Source: Bacillota bacterium
Lineage (GTDB): Bacteria > Bacillota > Limnochordia > DTU087 > JAAYGB01
Assembly (NCBI GenBank): GCA_012727955.1
Contig: JAAYGB010000021.1
Coordinates: 1 to 64,000, forward strand
Direction of reading: 5' to 3'
Length of the DNA: 64,000 nucleotides
Shown here: positions 47,125-55,620 of the stretch, one piece after another
Layout: each line of letters starts with the position of its first letter
Numbering within the stretch: the stretch's first letter is position 1
Translations under genes and position numbers: made by a program
Notes under the pieces: generated by a model
What the model was told of the DNA's origin: nothing
Databases searched by the model: none
The model's input: the letters and a program-made list of their open reading frames with translations, nothing else

Positions 47125-48342
47125 TTGGTCAGTGGTGTCAACAACGGGTACCGCATAGGGATGAACTGGTGGAAACTCTATCTCGTATTGTTGGCGCTGA
47201 TCTCAGTGATGTGGCCGGTCCGGATTGCCTACCTTGGCCTATTGACCCTTGGATTGGTGTACTTCATCGGTGGTAGGGTGCTGATGGCAGTGGTGGAGCG
47301 GATCAGCCTAGAGCGAGTGACGGATCAAACTCGCCTTTTTCCCGGAGATACCACCGGTATTGCTCTGAAGCTTACTAATCCCACACCGCTGCCCATTGCT
47401 TGGTTGTCGGTAAGGGAGCATCTGCCCGTAGAGATCCAAGGAGGAGCAGTGCGGCAATGGGTTCTGTCGCTGCCGGCAAAGGCCACTGGCCAGGTCCAAT
47501 ATGTGGTGACCGGTCGTCGGCGGGGAATCTATCAACTGGGACCGGTAACGGTAACTGCTGGAGATTATTTTGGCCTTCATCAGGTCCAGCGTTCCTTTGC
47601 CCTATTTCATCAGCTAATCGTATATCCCAGGGTTTATCCCTTGCAGGAATTGGGCCTAAATCCAACCTCGCCCATCGGGCCTTTACCGCCGCCGCAGAGG
47701 ATTTACCCCGATCCCTCTCGTTTTGCTGGAGTTCGTGGTTACCAACCGGGAGATCCCCGCCGGGCGATTCACTGGAAGGCTACCGCCAGGACGGGACAAC
47801 TTCAGGTGAAACAGTTCGATCACACCATCACCGCGGATACCCTGTTGGCCCTCAATCTCGATGCCCGGGAATACTCTGTGGATTCCTGGCTCACCGATAG
47901 CGAACTGGCCATTGAAACCGCGGCCTCCCTGGCCTATTATCTGGGCCAGCGGGACCAACCCTACACCTTTCTCCTTAATTCATCGCTGCCAGGCAGCCCC
48001 CAGGATTGGCTGCGGATCCCTTGGGGCAAGGGGCAAAGCCATCTAATGGAAACCTTAGAGGTACTGGCCAGGGCCCGATGTGCTCCTGCTGGAGATTTTC
48101 CCCAGCTTGTTGCCCACCAGGCCCGGAGTTCTCCCCGGGGAGCCACTTTGCTGCTGGTCTCCCCTGGGGATTCCGCTGCCCTGGTGGCTACCGCTTTGTC
48201 CTTGGTTGAGTCGGGTTATGTGGTGAAGATTTTCGTTACCGGAGGGGTAAGTCACCGGCAGTGGCTGCACCGACCCTCGGGATCGCCGCTGCAGATCCTG
48301 CAGGTCCGTGGGCAGCAGTTGCGGCAAAGCGGTGTGATTTAG
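47125..48342 (+). CDS. DUF58 membrane protein
   Basis: A 405-aa protein. Two membrane segments lie near the N-terminus ('LYLVLLALISVMWPVRIA' and 'YLGLLTLGLVYFIGG'), then a beta-domain, then the DUF58 hallmark 'GYQPGDPRRAIHWKATARTG' (about residue 212) and a VWA-like part. It is the usual partner of MoxR AAA ATPases. TTG 47125 with AAGGAGG 4-5 nt upstream is preferred; ATG 47161 is an alternative without a good Shine-Dalgarno. It starts the DUF58-DUF4129-MoxR cluster. Function in cell-envelope or complex assembly is inferred. Confidence 0.85.
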   Translation: MVSGVNNGYRIGMNWWKLYLVLLALISVMWPVRIAYLGLLTLGLVYFIGGRVLMAVVERISLERVTDQTRLFPGDTTGIALKLTNPTPLPIAWLSVREHLPVEIQGGAVRQWVLSLPAKATGQVQYVVTGRRRGIYQLGPVTVTAGDYFGLHQVQRSFALFHQLIVYPRVYPLQELGLNPTSPIGPLPPPQRIYPDPSRFAGVRGYQPGDPRRAIHWKATARTGQLQVKQFDHTITADTLLALNLDAREYSVDSWLTDSELAIETAASLAYYLGQRDQPYTFLLNSSLPGSPQDWLRIPWGKGQSHLMETLEVLARARCAPAGDFPQLVAHQARSSPRGATLLLVSPGDSAALVATALSLVESGYVVKIFVTGGVSHRQWLHRPSGSPLQILQVRGQQLRQSGVI

Positions 48343-48370
48343 CCCTGGAGAAAGAAGGGAGGCGGAGGTC

Positions 48371-49942
48371 ATGGCTGGGGATATGGAGTACTTGGCCCAG
48401 CGTCAAAGTCACTGGATGGAGCAACTGGTGCTGCCGGCCTTGGCGACGATTTTCGTCGCCGCGACGGTGATGGTGATGCGGGAGTTTCTGCAGATCTTTT
48501 TGCCGGCATTGGGGATTCCTCCTTGGGTGGTGCTGGCAGCTGCGGCAGCGGCTCTAGAAGGTGTCTGGTTGACTCCGATTCTGATCAAGGCCAGAACTCC
48601 CGTCACCACCAGAGTCCTGGAACTGGCTGTGATCCTAGCGGGAACCTATCTGCTGTTGTACCTTGGCAGTAAAGGGGCTCTGCCACCTTCGCCTTTAGCT
48701 GTGTGGCGGGAGTCTAAGGTGTATGTACCGGTCCTGTTGGTCACCTTCGGGTGGCTTGAGGGTTGCAGCTTGGGAGGGCAGTTTTTCACCCTTGGCACCC
48801 TGCGGGATATCCAGTCCGACTACAGCCAGGGCAATTTGTCCTGGGAGCAAGAGGCGATGTTTTCCCAGTATCGGGCTGACCTTGGGCGGGTGAGCGTTGT
48901 CGGGCAGATGACCCGGAAGGTACTGGGTTGGCTGGCCTGCTTTGCTTTGGCCGGGGCGATAGCCATCGAAGTTGCCGCCAGCCGCGGTTTCCCTTTAGAG
49001 TGGAAGCCAAGCCTGGTGCTTTCCGCTGCGCTCCTTGTGGCCTCTGGTTTGGCCCTGCAGGGATGTGTCTATCTTTATCGGCTGCAAACTATCTGGCGCG
49101 AGAGTCGGGTACAGGTCGACGGAGCTTTGCCGGGCCGGTGGCTTTCCGGTTTGCTGGTGACCGCGACGGGAGTTGTCGGTTTCTGTTTGTTGGTGCCCGG
49201 TCCTTGGCCGATTCTACCCTTCACCGCAGTGATGCAGTGGTTAGGGAGGCTGCTGGCACCGATTACCAGGTTAGAGGGAACCTGGAGTAATCCGGCGGAA
49301 GTTGCGGCCCCACCGGCCGGGCAGTCTCCTTCCCCTTGGCTAGCGGAGGATGTTGAGGCCCCTTTGCTGGAATCGCTGCTTTTTCTTCTGCTAATTCTGT
49401 TGGTGCTAGGAACAATATTGGCAATGGTCGGGGCGGTAGTAGTGATGTTCATCGGCGAGGAGATCGCCCGGGTGCCCGGGCTGCTGAGGCTTCCCCTCTT
49501 GATCTTCCTGCATCTTCGTCGGTGCTATGCCCTTTTGCTGCGGTGGGGAAGGCGAACCCTGAAGGGCCTTGTCCCAAGGCCCTCGGGTTTGAAGGACCGG
49601 TCAAGAACCGCTGCAGAACCCATCAAGGGTGAGTTTTCCTGGGACCAGGGTCCACCGTCGACTCTGAGTTTGTATCTGCGCTATGTGTTTGTCGCTCTAG
49701 CCAAAAGGGCCAAGAGCTATGGCGCAGCCAGGGCGAGACATCAGACCGCGCAGGAATACGGATCACGGCTGAAGCAGGTTTTTAGTCAGTACCAGGACGC
49801 CGTTGCGATTATTGTGCAGGCCTACCAGGAAGCACGATATGGCTATTATCTGCCCCAGGCTGGGGTGAGGGATAGGGTCGAGGCGGCCTGGACTGAGATT
49901 CAAGGTGCGGAAGGGGAAAGGGACAGCAGTCACCCCAATTGA
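48371..49942 (+). CDS. Multi-pass membrane protein with DUF4129-like C-terminus
   Basis: A 523-aa protein with about 7-8 membrane segments in residues 18-375, including a hydrophobic run at about 335-365 ('LLESLLFLLLILLVLGTILA'). The C-terminal 80 residues match DUF4129: 'YLRYVFVALAKRAKSYG', 'QTAQEYGSRLKQVF', 'VQAYQEARYGYY'. DUF4129 domains usually sit beside MoxR and DUF58, often with a transglutaminase gene, which is missing here. Role is unknown; envelope complex assembly is inferred. It is 28 bp after the DUF58 gene, and ggaggtc precedes the ATG. Confidence 0.75.
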   Translation: MAGDMEYLAQRQSHWMEQLVLPALATIFVAATVMVMREFLQIFLPALGIPPWVVLAAAAAALEGVWLTPILIKARTPVTTRVLELAVILAGTYLLLYLGSKGALPPSPLAVWRESKVYVPVLLVTFGWLEGCSLGGQFFTLGTLRDIQSDYSQGNLSWEQEAMFSQYRADLGRVSVVGQMTRKVLGWLACFALAGAIAIEVAASRGFPLEWKPSLVLSAALLVASGLALQGCVYLYRLQTIWRESRVQVDGALPGRWLSGLLVTATGVVGFCLLVPGPWPILPFTAVMQWLGRLLAPITRLEGTWSNPAEVAAPPAGQSPSPWLAEDVEAPLLESLLFLLLILLVLGTILAMVGAVVVMFIGEEIARVPGLLRLPLLIFLHLRRCYALLLRWGRRTLKGLVPRPSGLKDRSRTAAEPIKGEFSWDQGPPSTLSLYLRYVFVALAKRAKSYGAARARHQTAQEYGSRLKQVFSQYQDAVAIIVQAYQEARYGYYLPQAGVRDRVEAAWTEIQGAEGERDSSHPN

Positions 49943-50004
49943 CGAGGAAGGGTTACAGGGTTCATTCCGGGGAAGTAGGTCTGGGGCGATATGGAGGTGC
50001 TAGT

Positions 50005-51006
50005 ATGCAGGAATCAGAGACAAGGTCACCAGATAATTGGCTGCATCGGCAAGATGCGGAAAGGATTGCAGATCTAGGAGAGAAAATCATGGGGGACATC
50101 TCCCAGGTGATTGTGGGCAAAGAGAGGACAGTGGAACTACTGCTGGTTGCCCTCCTCAGCAGGGGACATGTACTGCTGGAGGATGTTCCCGGAGTGGGCA
50201 AGACGATGCTGGCCCGGGCGGCGGCCATCTCCTGGGGCGGTGTTTTTCAGCGGGTTCAGTTTACCCCCGATCTTTTGCCCTCCGATGTGATGGGGGTATC
50301 GGTCTTTGATCAAAAACACCAGGACTTTCGCTTTCGCCCCGGTCCGATTTTCGCCAATCTAGTGCTGGCCGATGAAATTAACCGCGCCACTCCCAGAACC
50401 CAAGCCAGCCTCCTGGAATGCATGGCTGAGGGCCAAGTTACCGTTGACGGGGTAAGTCACCAACTACCCCGGCCCTTCATGGTGTTGGCTACGCAAAATC
50501 CCATCGAGTACGAAGGCACCTTTCCTCTACCGGAGGCGCAGCTGGATCGCTTCTTCCTGCGCCTTAGGTTGGGTTATCCCAGCTTTTCCGAAGAGCTGGA
50601 GGTCTTGGCCCGCCTGAGAGAAGATCATCCCATTACCACCCTCAAGCCCGTTGTCCAGCCAGAGGATATCCTTCAGGCCCAGGCACTGATTGGAAGGGTC
50701 TACGTGGAATCCTCGGTGGCGGAGTACATAGTTCGTCTCGTTCACAGCACGAGAAACCACAGGGATGTCAGCCTCGGGGCTAGTCCCCGGGCTTCCTTGG
50801 CCCTAATGCGGGGCAGCCAGGCCCGGGCAGCTCTTCAGGGCCGAGAGTTTGTCCTTCCCGATGACGTCAAGGCTCTGGCGACCGCGGTCTTGGCCCATCG
50901 CATTCTGCTGCGACCGGAAAGCCAGCTGCGGGGGATTACTCCCGAGGGGTTGATTGAGCAGCTGGTTGATAGTGTGCCCATCGAGTTAGAAGAGGAGCTG
51001 GCCTAA
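50005..51006 (+). CDS. MoxR-family AAA+ ATPase
   Basis: A 333-aa chaperone-like AAA+ ATPase. Walker A is 'EDVPGVGKTMLARAAA' (about 55-70), Walker B 'LVLADEINRATPRTQ' (about 112-126), sensor 1 'VLATQNPIEYEGTFPLPEAQ' (about 155-174), and the arginine-finger region is 'LDRFFLRL'. MoxR proteins help mature metal- or VWA-containing partners; the DUF58 protein at 47125 is the obvious one. The ATG at 50005 is chosen because GGAGGTG lies 6 nt upstream. It abuts the racemase gene. Confidence 0.92.
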   Translation: MQESETRSPDNWLHRQDAERIADLGEKIMGDISQVIVGKERTVELLLVALLSRGHVLLEDVPGVGKTMLARAAAISWGGVFQRVQFTPDLLPSDVMGVSVFDQKHQDFRFRPGPIFANLVLADEINRATPRTQASLLECMAEGQVTVDGVSHQLPRPFMVLATQNPIEYEGTFPLPEAQLDRFFLRLRLGYPSFSEELEVLARLREDHPITTLKPVVQPEDILQAQALIGRVYVESSVAEYIVRLVHSTRNHRDVSLGASPRASLALMRGSQARAALQGREFVLPDDVKALATAVLAHRILLRPESQLRGITPEGLIEQLVDSVPIELEEELA

Positions 51007-51007
51007 G

Positions 51008-52051
51008 GTGCCTCCGATTTTACGCATCAATCTTGCAGCAGTCGAAGCCAACGCTAGGGTGATCGTGGATTGGTTTGCTGCCTACGGGGTAGAAGTATAT
51101 GGGGTGACCAAGGCTGCTTTGGGCAATCCCAGGATCGGGTCGGCGATGTTAGCCGGTGGCTGCCAGGGTCTGGCAGACTCCCGCTGGGAAAATCTGCGGC
51201 GGTTGCGGGAAGCTGGAATCACCGCGCCATTGATGTTAATTCGTACCCCCGCCCTGTCGGAGGTAGAGGCGGTGGTGCGGTGGGCTGACCTTTCCGTCAA
51301 TACGGAGCCGGTGGTTCTAAAGGCCCTGGATCAAGCCGCGGGGAAAGCTCACACCCGGCACAGGATTATATTAATGGTAGAGGCCGGGGATCTCAGGGAA
51401 GGAAAGGAACTGGCCGAGCTCTTGGACCTGGTGGACCTGTGCCAGTCCCTTCCCAATTTAGAGTTAGCAGGCATCGGGTGCAACATGGGGTGTTTGTCGA
51501 CGTCAGGACCCTCAGCCACTAGTCAAGGGATTTTGCAGCAGGCGGTGGCGTTGGTGGAAGGGCGCCTGGAAAAGAAACTGGCCATTGTATCCGGCGGTAA
51601 CAGCGGATTACTGTACCGGGAAGGCCTGCTGACCTTGAGCGCGGCTGTTACCCAGGTGAGGGTGGGGGAGGCTTTGCTCTTGGGCAAGGATCCCGTGGAG
51701 GAGCAGTTCTTGCCTACCCTGCGCCAGGATGGCTTTGTGCTGGAGGCGGAGGTAATTGAGGTGGGGACCAAACAGAGCCCCGAGGGGGATGGGGCAGTGG
51801 GGCAAACCCAGGTGGTCTCGGCCCTGGGGCGACAGGACCTGGGAGCAGGGAGCTTGGTGGTTCCTGAGGATATGGTGCTCCTTGGGGTGTCTAGTGATCA
51901 TTTGGTCCTCCGCTGGATGGGAGGAGATGGAGCCAGCAGCCAACGGATGCCTCCCAGAGTAGGTGAGAGGGTGAAGTTTCTTCCCGATTATGAGGCCCTG
52001 GTGGGATTGATGACCTCACCCTTTGTGACAAAAACCTTTGTCAAGGCCTGA
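51008..52051 (+). CDS. PLP-dependent alanine/ornithine racemase-like enzyme
   Basis: A 347-aa fold-type III PLP enzyme with the alanine racemase N-terminal domain. The PLP lysine is in 'YGVTKAALGNPRIG' (about residue 34). 'LADSRWENLRRLREAGI', 'LMLIRTPALSEVEAVV' and 'LMVEAGDLREG' match the ornithine racemase/YhfX-type branch rather than cell-wall Alr. The substrate may be ornithine or another amino acid. The GTG start is 1 bp after the moxR stop, so expression is coupled to the MoxR cluster. Confidence 0.8.
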   Translation: MPPILRINLAAVEANARVIVDWFAAYGVEVYGVTKAALGNPRIGSAMLAGGCQGLADSRWENLRRLREAGITAPLMLIRTPALSEVEAVVRWADLSVNTEPVVLKALDQAAGKAHTRHRIILMVEAGDLREGKELAELLDLVDLCQSLPNLELAGIGCNMGCLSTSGPSATSQGILQQAVALVEGRLEKKLAIVSGGNSGLLYREGLLTLSAAVTQVRVGEALLLGKDPVEEQFLPTLRQDGFVLEAEVIEVGTKQSPEGDGAVGQTQVVSALGRQDLGAGSLVVPEDMVLLGVSSDHLVLRWMGGDGASSQRMPPRVGERVKFLPDYEALVGLMTSPFVTKTFVKA

Positions 52052-52145
52052 GGCCCTGCGGGGCAGGATTAGTGGTGAGGGTGAAGAATCTTTATAGAGA
52101 ATTGAAGTCTGTGAATTTCGTAGCAATATAGGAGGGTCGAATACG

Positions 52146-53585
52146 TTGAATACTGAACTCTGGCAAGGGTATTTGCAGCAGGCCTGTCAAGAAAATTTAA
52201 ACCTTCGCGTCTTTGCAGCCTTCAATACTAATGTTGACGTGGTGGCTCACATTACCAGTGAAAAGATCCAGCGATTGCTTCAAGACAATCCTGATATCGA
52301 TATGCAAGCTGTGCAAAATCGCAGTGTTGAAGACGTTGGGGTAATCCGTTCCAAGGAAGACTTCCTCGTGGTCCTCCGAGACATGATGCAAGAGGGCAAG
52401 AGCTTTCACATCGTCCTTGAGGGACGGGAGTTGATGAACTGGTTAGACAAGCAGTTTGCCGGCGAATCTGAGCGTATGGGCGGACAGGCGGGAATCATCG
52501 CCAACCAAATGGCTGCCCTGGGGGCAGAAGCCATCGCCTATACCGCTCTGCTGTCACCGAAGCAAAGCAGTCTCTTCGATGACCGGGTGAAAACTCCCCT
52601 GATCGATGACGGCTTTGGACTGGCTCCCATCCGGGAGGCGGCCCGACCCGAGGACGAGACGAAGATCAACTGGATCTTTGAGTATGGCAAGGGTATTGAG
52701 GTAGACTTTGGAGTTGCTAAGGTGGTCACTCCCCGGGCCAATCGAGTGATTGTGGCAACGCGACCGGCCGGTGCCGTGATGTCCTTCCAGGAACCTGTGG
52801 TAGAGTACTTACCGGAATTAGGTGCCTCCAGCGAAGTGGCCTTTATGGCTGGTTACCATTACGTTGACACCACCAATCCCGATGGCCGCAGCTACGAAGA
52901 ATTCATGCAGGACACCGTGGACCATCTGCGGGCGCTGAAGAGTAAGAACCCTGCCCTGAAGCTGCATTACGAATATGTACCGATGAAGTACGCGGAAATG
53001 GAACCGGAAACCTTGCTGCGGGTGGCCAGCGAGATCAAGAGCTTTGGCATCAATGAAAACGAAATTCGGCGAGTCTTGACGGAGTTTGGGTTTGAGGCCG
53101 AATCCCAGGCCATTGCCGAGGACGAACGGGCCTATTCCCTGTATCAGGGCGGCCTGCGTCTGCTGGAAAAGATGCAGGTGGAGCGGGTTCAGGTACATAA
53201 CCTCGGTTATTACGTGCTGTTGCTCAGGAAGGACTACCCCATTGCACCGGAGAAGGTCCGTCAAGCCTGTCTCTTTGCCTCTGCAGTGAACGCGATGAAG
53301 GCGCGGTATGGCGGCTATCCCGGTCCCAGTCAACTGGAGGAAGCCAAGGATATCCAGTTGTCGGATATTGGCTACACTCAACTAAAGGGCTTTGCCAAGG
53401 AAATGGCTGAAAAGCACGGACTGGATGCCCAACAGTTGATGGAAACCGGCTATGCCGTGATGGAGGACCATATCGTGATGGTGGTTCCTGCCCATGTGAT
53501 TCCGGATCCCGTCAGCACTGTAGGGATGGGGGACACCATTTCCTCTTCCTCCTATGCCATGGAGGTTCAACTGGGCAAGGAATAA
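52146..53585 (+). CDS. ADP-dependent sugar kinase, second paralogue
   Basis: A 479-aa ribokinase-fold kinase of the ADPGK/ADP-PFK family. Visible motifs are 'FNTNVDVVAHIT' near the N-terminus, 'RMGGQAGIIANQMAAL' (about 116), 'LHYEYVPMKYAEM' (metal-Glu region), 'VQVHNLGYYVLLL', and 'STVGMGDTISSSSYA' (GxGD, about 459). It is clearly diverged from the paralogue at 23697-25127, so the two may split the glucokinase and phosphofructokinase roles. Start is TTG with AGGAGGGTCG upstream. It stands just before the tandem T-box leader. Confidence 0.87.
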   Translation: MNTELWQGYLQQACQENLNLRVFAAFNTNVDVVAHITSEKIQRLLQDNPDIDMQAVQNRSVEDVGVIRSKEDFLVVLRDMMQEGKSFHIVLEGRELMNWLDKQFAGESERMGGQAGIIANQMAALGAEAIAYTALLSPKQSSLFDDRVKTPLIDDGFGLAPIREAARPEDETKINWIFEYGKGIEVDFGVAKVVTPRANRVIVATRPAGAVMSFQEPVVEYLPELGASSEVAFMAGYHYVDTTNPDGRSYEEFMQDTVDHLRALKSKNPALKLHYEYVPMKYAEMEPETLLRVASEIKSFGINENEIRRVLTEFGFEAESQAIAEDERAYSLYQGGLRLLEKMQVERVQVHNLGYYVLLLRKDYPIAPEKVRQACLFASAVNAMKARYGGYPGPSQLEEAKDIQLSDIGYTQLKGFAKEMAEKHGLDAQQLMETGYAVMEDHIVMVVPAHVIPDPVSTVGMGDTISSSSYAMEVQLGKE

Positions 53586-53610
53586 TTATTCAAGATATTG
53601 CAAAATACCA

Positions 53611-53640
53611 TTGACACTTCTGAAGTAGGTGTAGTATACT
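53611..53640 (+). promoter_or_regulatory. Sigma-70-type promoter for the tandem T-box transcript
   Basis: TTGACA (53611-53616), an 18-nt spacer, then TATACT (53635-53640). Transcription should start near 53647, just before the first T-box. Confidence 0.8.
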
Positions 53641-53654
53641 ATCAAAAATAGTTG

Positions 53655-53934
53655 GTATGCTAATCTAACAGAGCAAACGTGGCGTTGAACAGGAGAGTAC
53701 CAACTTCACTCCGTCCTCTAGAGAGTTGTCGGTGGGTGCAAGACAACGGCGATGAGTTGGGAAGGCCACCTGGGAGCCGGTGCCGATAGGCGATGTGCTG
53801 TAAGGTACCCGGAGAGCACACTCCGTTAACAAAGGGCAGTCGAGGAGACTGCATGAGGTTGCCTTTGCGAAAAGGTAACGAATTTGGGTGGTAACACGAG
53901 GCCTTTCGTCCCAAAGGGATGAAGGGCCTTTTTG
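53655..53934 (+). promoter_or_regulatory. T-box riboswitch 1, predicted alanine-specific
   Basis: A T-box leader senses uncharged tRNA. Stem I elements are AGGAGAGTA (about 53690-53698) and AGAGAGTTGTCGGTGGGTGC (from about 53719). The specifier loop reads GGAAGGCCACCTGGGAGC; aligned with the usual NNN-A-CCTGGGAG arrangement the codon is GCC (53765-53767), alanine. The T-box sequence TTGGGTGGTAACACGAG (53884-53900) offers UGGU to pair with the tRNA ACCA end. Its own terminator follows. It lies in series with a second T-box. Confidence 0.85.
53899..53934 (+). terminator. Terminator of T-box 1
   Basis: AGGCCTTTCGTCCC (53899-53912) pairs with GGGATGAAGGGCCT (53916-53929), then a T-run. It competes with the antiterminator that uses the T-box sequence. 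Confidence 0.88.
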
Positions 53935-53957
53935 TCTTTGGGAATTACCAATTTCAC

Positions 53958-54211
53958 AGCAAAAGCGTTGACGAAGCGAAGCAATGGTTTGGTGGGTTGC
54001 AGAGAGAAGCCGGTGGGTGCAAGGCTTTAATCCCCTTCATTGCGAGCCACTTCTGAGTTGGGCTGGTGCTTTCCCACCGGGAAAGCACGGGAAAACAGCC
54101 TCGGTTTGACACCGTTATCATCGCCAAGAGGGGCTTATCCCAACGGGGATAGGCAATCAGAGTGGTACCGCGGTCATGGCCGTCTCTGCAGGCGCAGAGG
54201 CGGTTTTTTTG
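53958..54211 (+). promoter_or_regulatory. T-box riboswitch 2, predicted alanine-specific
   Basis: A second complete T-box. Stem I shows AGAGAGAAGCCGGTGGGTGC (54001-54020). The specifier loop reads GCGAGCCACTTCTGAG, giving GCC (54046-54048), alanine, by the same alignment as T-box 1. The T-box sequence AGAGTGGTACCGCGG (54160-54174) precedes a terminator. It lies 24 bases after the first T-box terminator and directly upstream of an aminotransferase gene. Confidence 0.85.
54180..54211 (+). terminator. Terminator of T-box 2
   Basis: CCGTCTCTGC (54180-54189), loop AGGC, GCAGAGGCGG (54194-54203), then seven T. Confidence 0.9.
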
Positions 54212-54249
54212 TTAGCGATTTTACCTGGGTGATAAGGAGGCCGAATTTC

Positions 54250-55467
54250 ATGAACTATAACGAGTTTTGGGCGAAGCGAGCACAGGGTATGCGTTCATCG
54301 GCTATCCGGGATGCCTTTAGTGTTGCTGAAGAAAGTCAGGCAATCTCCTTTGCCGGGGGATTTCCTGCCAAAGAGACCTTCCCCGTGGAGTTAATTCAAG
54401 AGATTCACGCCAAAATGCTTCGGGAAGATAACTCCGCGGCCCTACAGTACGGGCCTACCGAGGGTCTGAAGGAACTCAGGTTGCTGATCGCAGAGCAGAT
54501 GCAGTCCGAGGGAGTGGACTGTGACTGGGAAAACATCCTGATTACCAGCGGCTCACAGCAGGGACTGGATCTGATCGCCAAGGTAATGGTGGATCCCGGT
54601 GATGTGGTGCTGGTGGAGATGCCCGGATATATCGGGGGGCTATCCGCGGTCAATAACTACGAGGCGGAGCTAGTTGGCATTCCCTTGGATGAAGAGGGGA
54701 TCCGCACCGATCTCTTGGAAAGTAAGCTGACGGAGCTGAGGATGCGGGGCCGACGGGTAAAGTTTGTCTATGTAGTTCCCAACTTCCATAATCCCACGGG
54801 AGCAACTTTGTCCCTATCCCGCCGGCAGGAACTGCTCCGGGTGGCGGAGGAATATAACCTGATCATCCTCGAGGATAATCCCTATGGACAGCTGAGATTT
54901 ACCGGGGAATCCCTGCCCCATCTCAAGGCCCTCGATGAAAACAATCGAGTGGTCTACTTGGGCTCCTTCTCCAAGGTATTTAGTCCCGGAGTTCGGGTTG
55001 GGTGGCTGGTAGGGGACAAGGAAGTGGTGAGAAAACTCACCATTGCCAAGCAGGGAACGGATCTGTGTTCCCCTTCCTACGGCCAGAAGCTGGTGGCTGA
55101 GGTACTGAAGGCCAAGGTTTTGCCAGAGCACATCGCATCGCTCCGGTCGGTGTACGCGGCCCGAAGGGATGCCATGCTAGAGGCTTTGGCTCGGTTCATG
55201 CCCCAGGGCTGTACTTGGACTCGGCCTGAGGGAGGTTTCTTCGTTTGGCTGCAGCTGCCTGCGGGCATCGACGCGCAAAGGATGTTACCCGCGGCCATCG
55301 AAGAGGGTGTGGCCTATGTCAGCGGTGGTCCCTTTCACGTCGATAACATCGGCCAGAATACCATTCGTCTTGCCTATTCCCAAGTAACCCCGGAGGAAAT
55401 CACTGAAGGAGTGAGGAGGCTGGCACGGGCAGTCAAAGGAGTACTCAAATTGCCTGTCAATTTCTAA
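54250..55467 (+). CDS. PLP-dependent aminotransferase under tandem T-box control
   Basis: A 405-aa fold-type I aminotransferase of the 2-aminoadipate/LysN-like branch (also the C-terminal domain of MocR proteins). It shows 'ISFAGGFPAKETFPVELIQE', 'ALQYGPTEGLKELR', 'ITSGSQQGLDLIAKVMVDPG', 'VVPNFHNPTGATLS', and the PLP lysine in 'YLGSFSKVFSPGVRVGW' (about residue 242). These enzymes have broad specificity. Because both T-boxes read as Ala, an alanine-forming (alanine-glyoxylate, alanine-2-oxoglutarate or valine-pyruvate) activity is suggested by inference. AAGGAGG precedes the ATG at 54250; a longer frame from 54040 runs through the T-box and is rejected. Confidence 0.9.
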   Translation: MNYNEFWAKRAQGMRSSAIRDAFSVAEESQAISFAGGFPAKETFPVELIQEIHAKMLREDNSAALQYGPTEGLKELRLLIAEQMQSEGVDCDWENILITSGSQQGLDLIAKVMVDPGDVVLVEMPGYIGGLSAVNNYEAELVGIPLDEEGIRTDLLESKLTELRMRGRRVKFVYVVPNFHNPTGATLSLSRRQELLRVAEEYNLIILEDNPYGQLRFTGESLPHLKALDENNRVVYLGSFSKVFSPGVRVGWLVGDKEVVRKLTIAKQGTDLCSPSYGQKLVAEVLKAKVLPEHIASLRSVYAARRDAMLEALARFMPQGCTWTRPEGGFFVWLQLPAGIDAQRMLPAAIEEGVAYVSGGPFHVDNIGQNTIRLAYSQVTPEEITEGVRRLARAVKGVLKLPVNF

Positions 55468-55501
55468 AGGGGTAGGAATGCCAGCGCAATTAGTAGAAAT
55501 G

Positions 55502-55541
55502 AAAGGAGTGCAGCCGGAAGATGGACTGCACTTCTTTTTTT
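55502..55541 (+). terminator. Terminator after the aminotransferase gene
   Basis: AAAGGAGTGCAG (55502-55513) pairs with CTGCACTTCTTT (55526-55537), in a stem of about 12 bp with one G-T pair, followed by further T. Confidence 0.85.
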
Positions 55542-55620
55542 GCTAGGACTGCCCCTGGTAAGATGCCTAGCCCTGCGGGATGTTATAGATCACGACGTCT
55601 TGTCTGCTTGGAGGAATTTA

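Noticed and set aside
54040-54249. An N-terminal extension of the aminotransferase reaching back to 54040.
   Set aside because: It runs through the T-box sequence and its terminator. The true start is ATG 54250 with AAGGAGG upstream.
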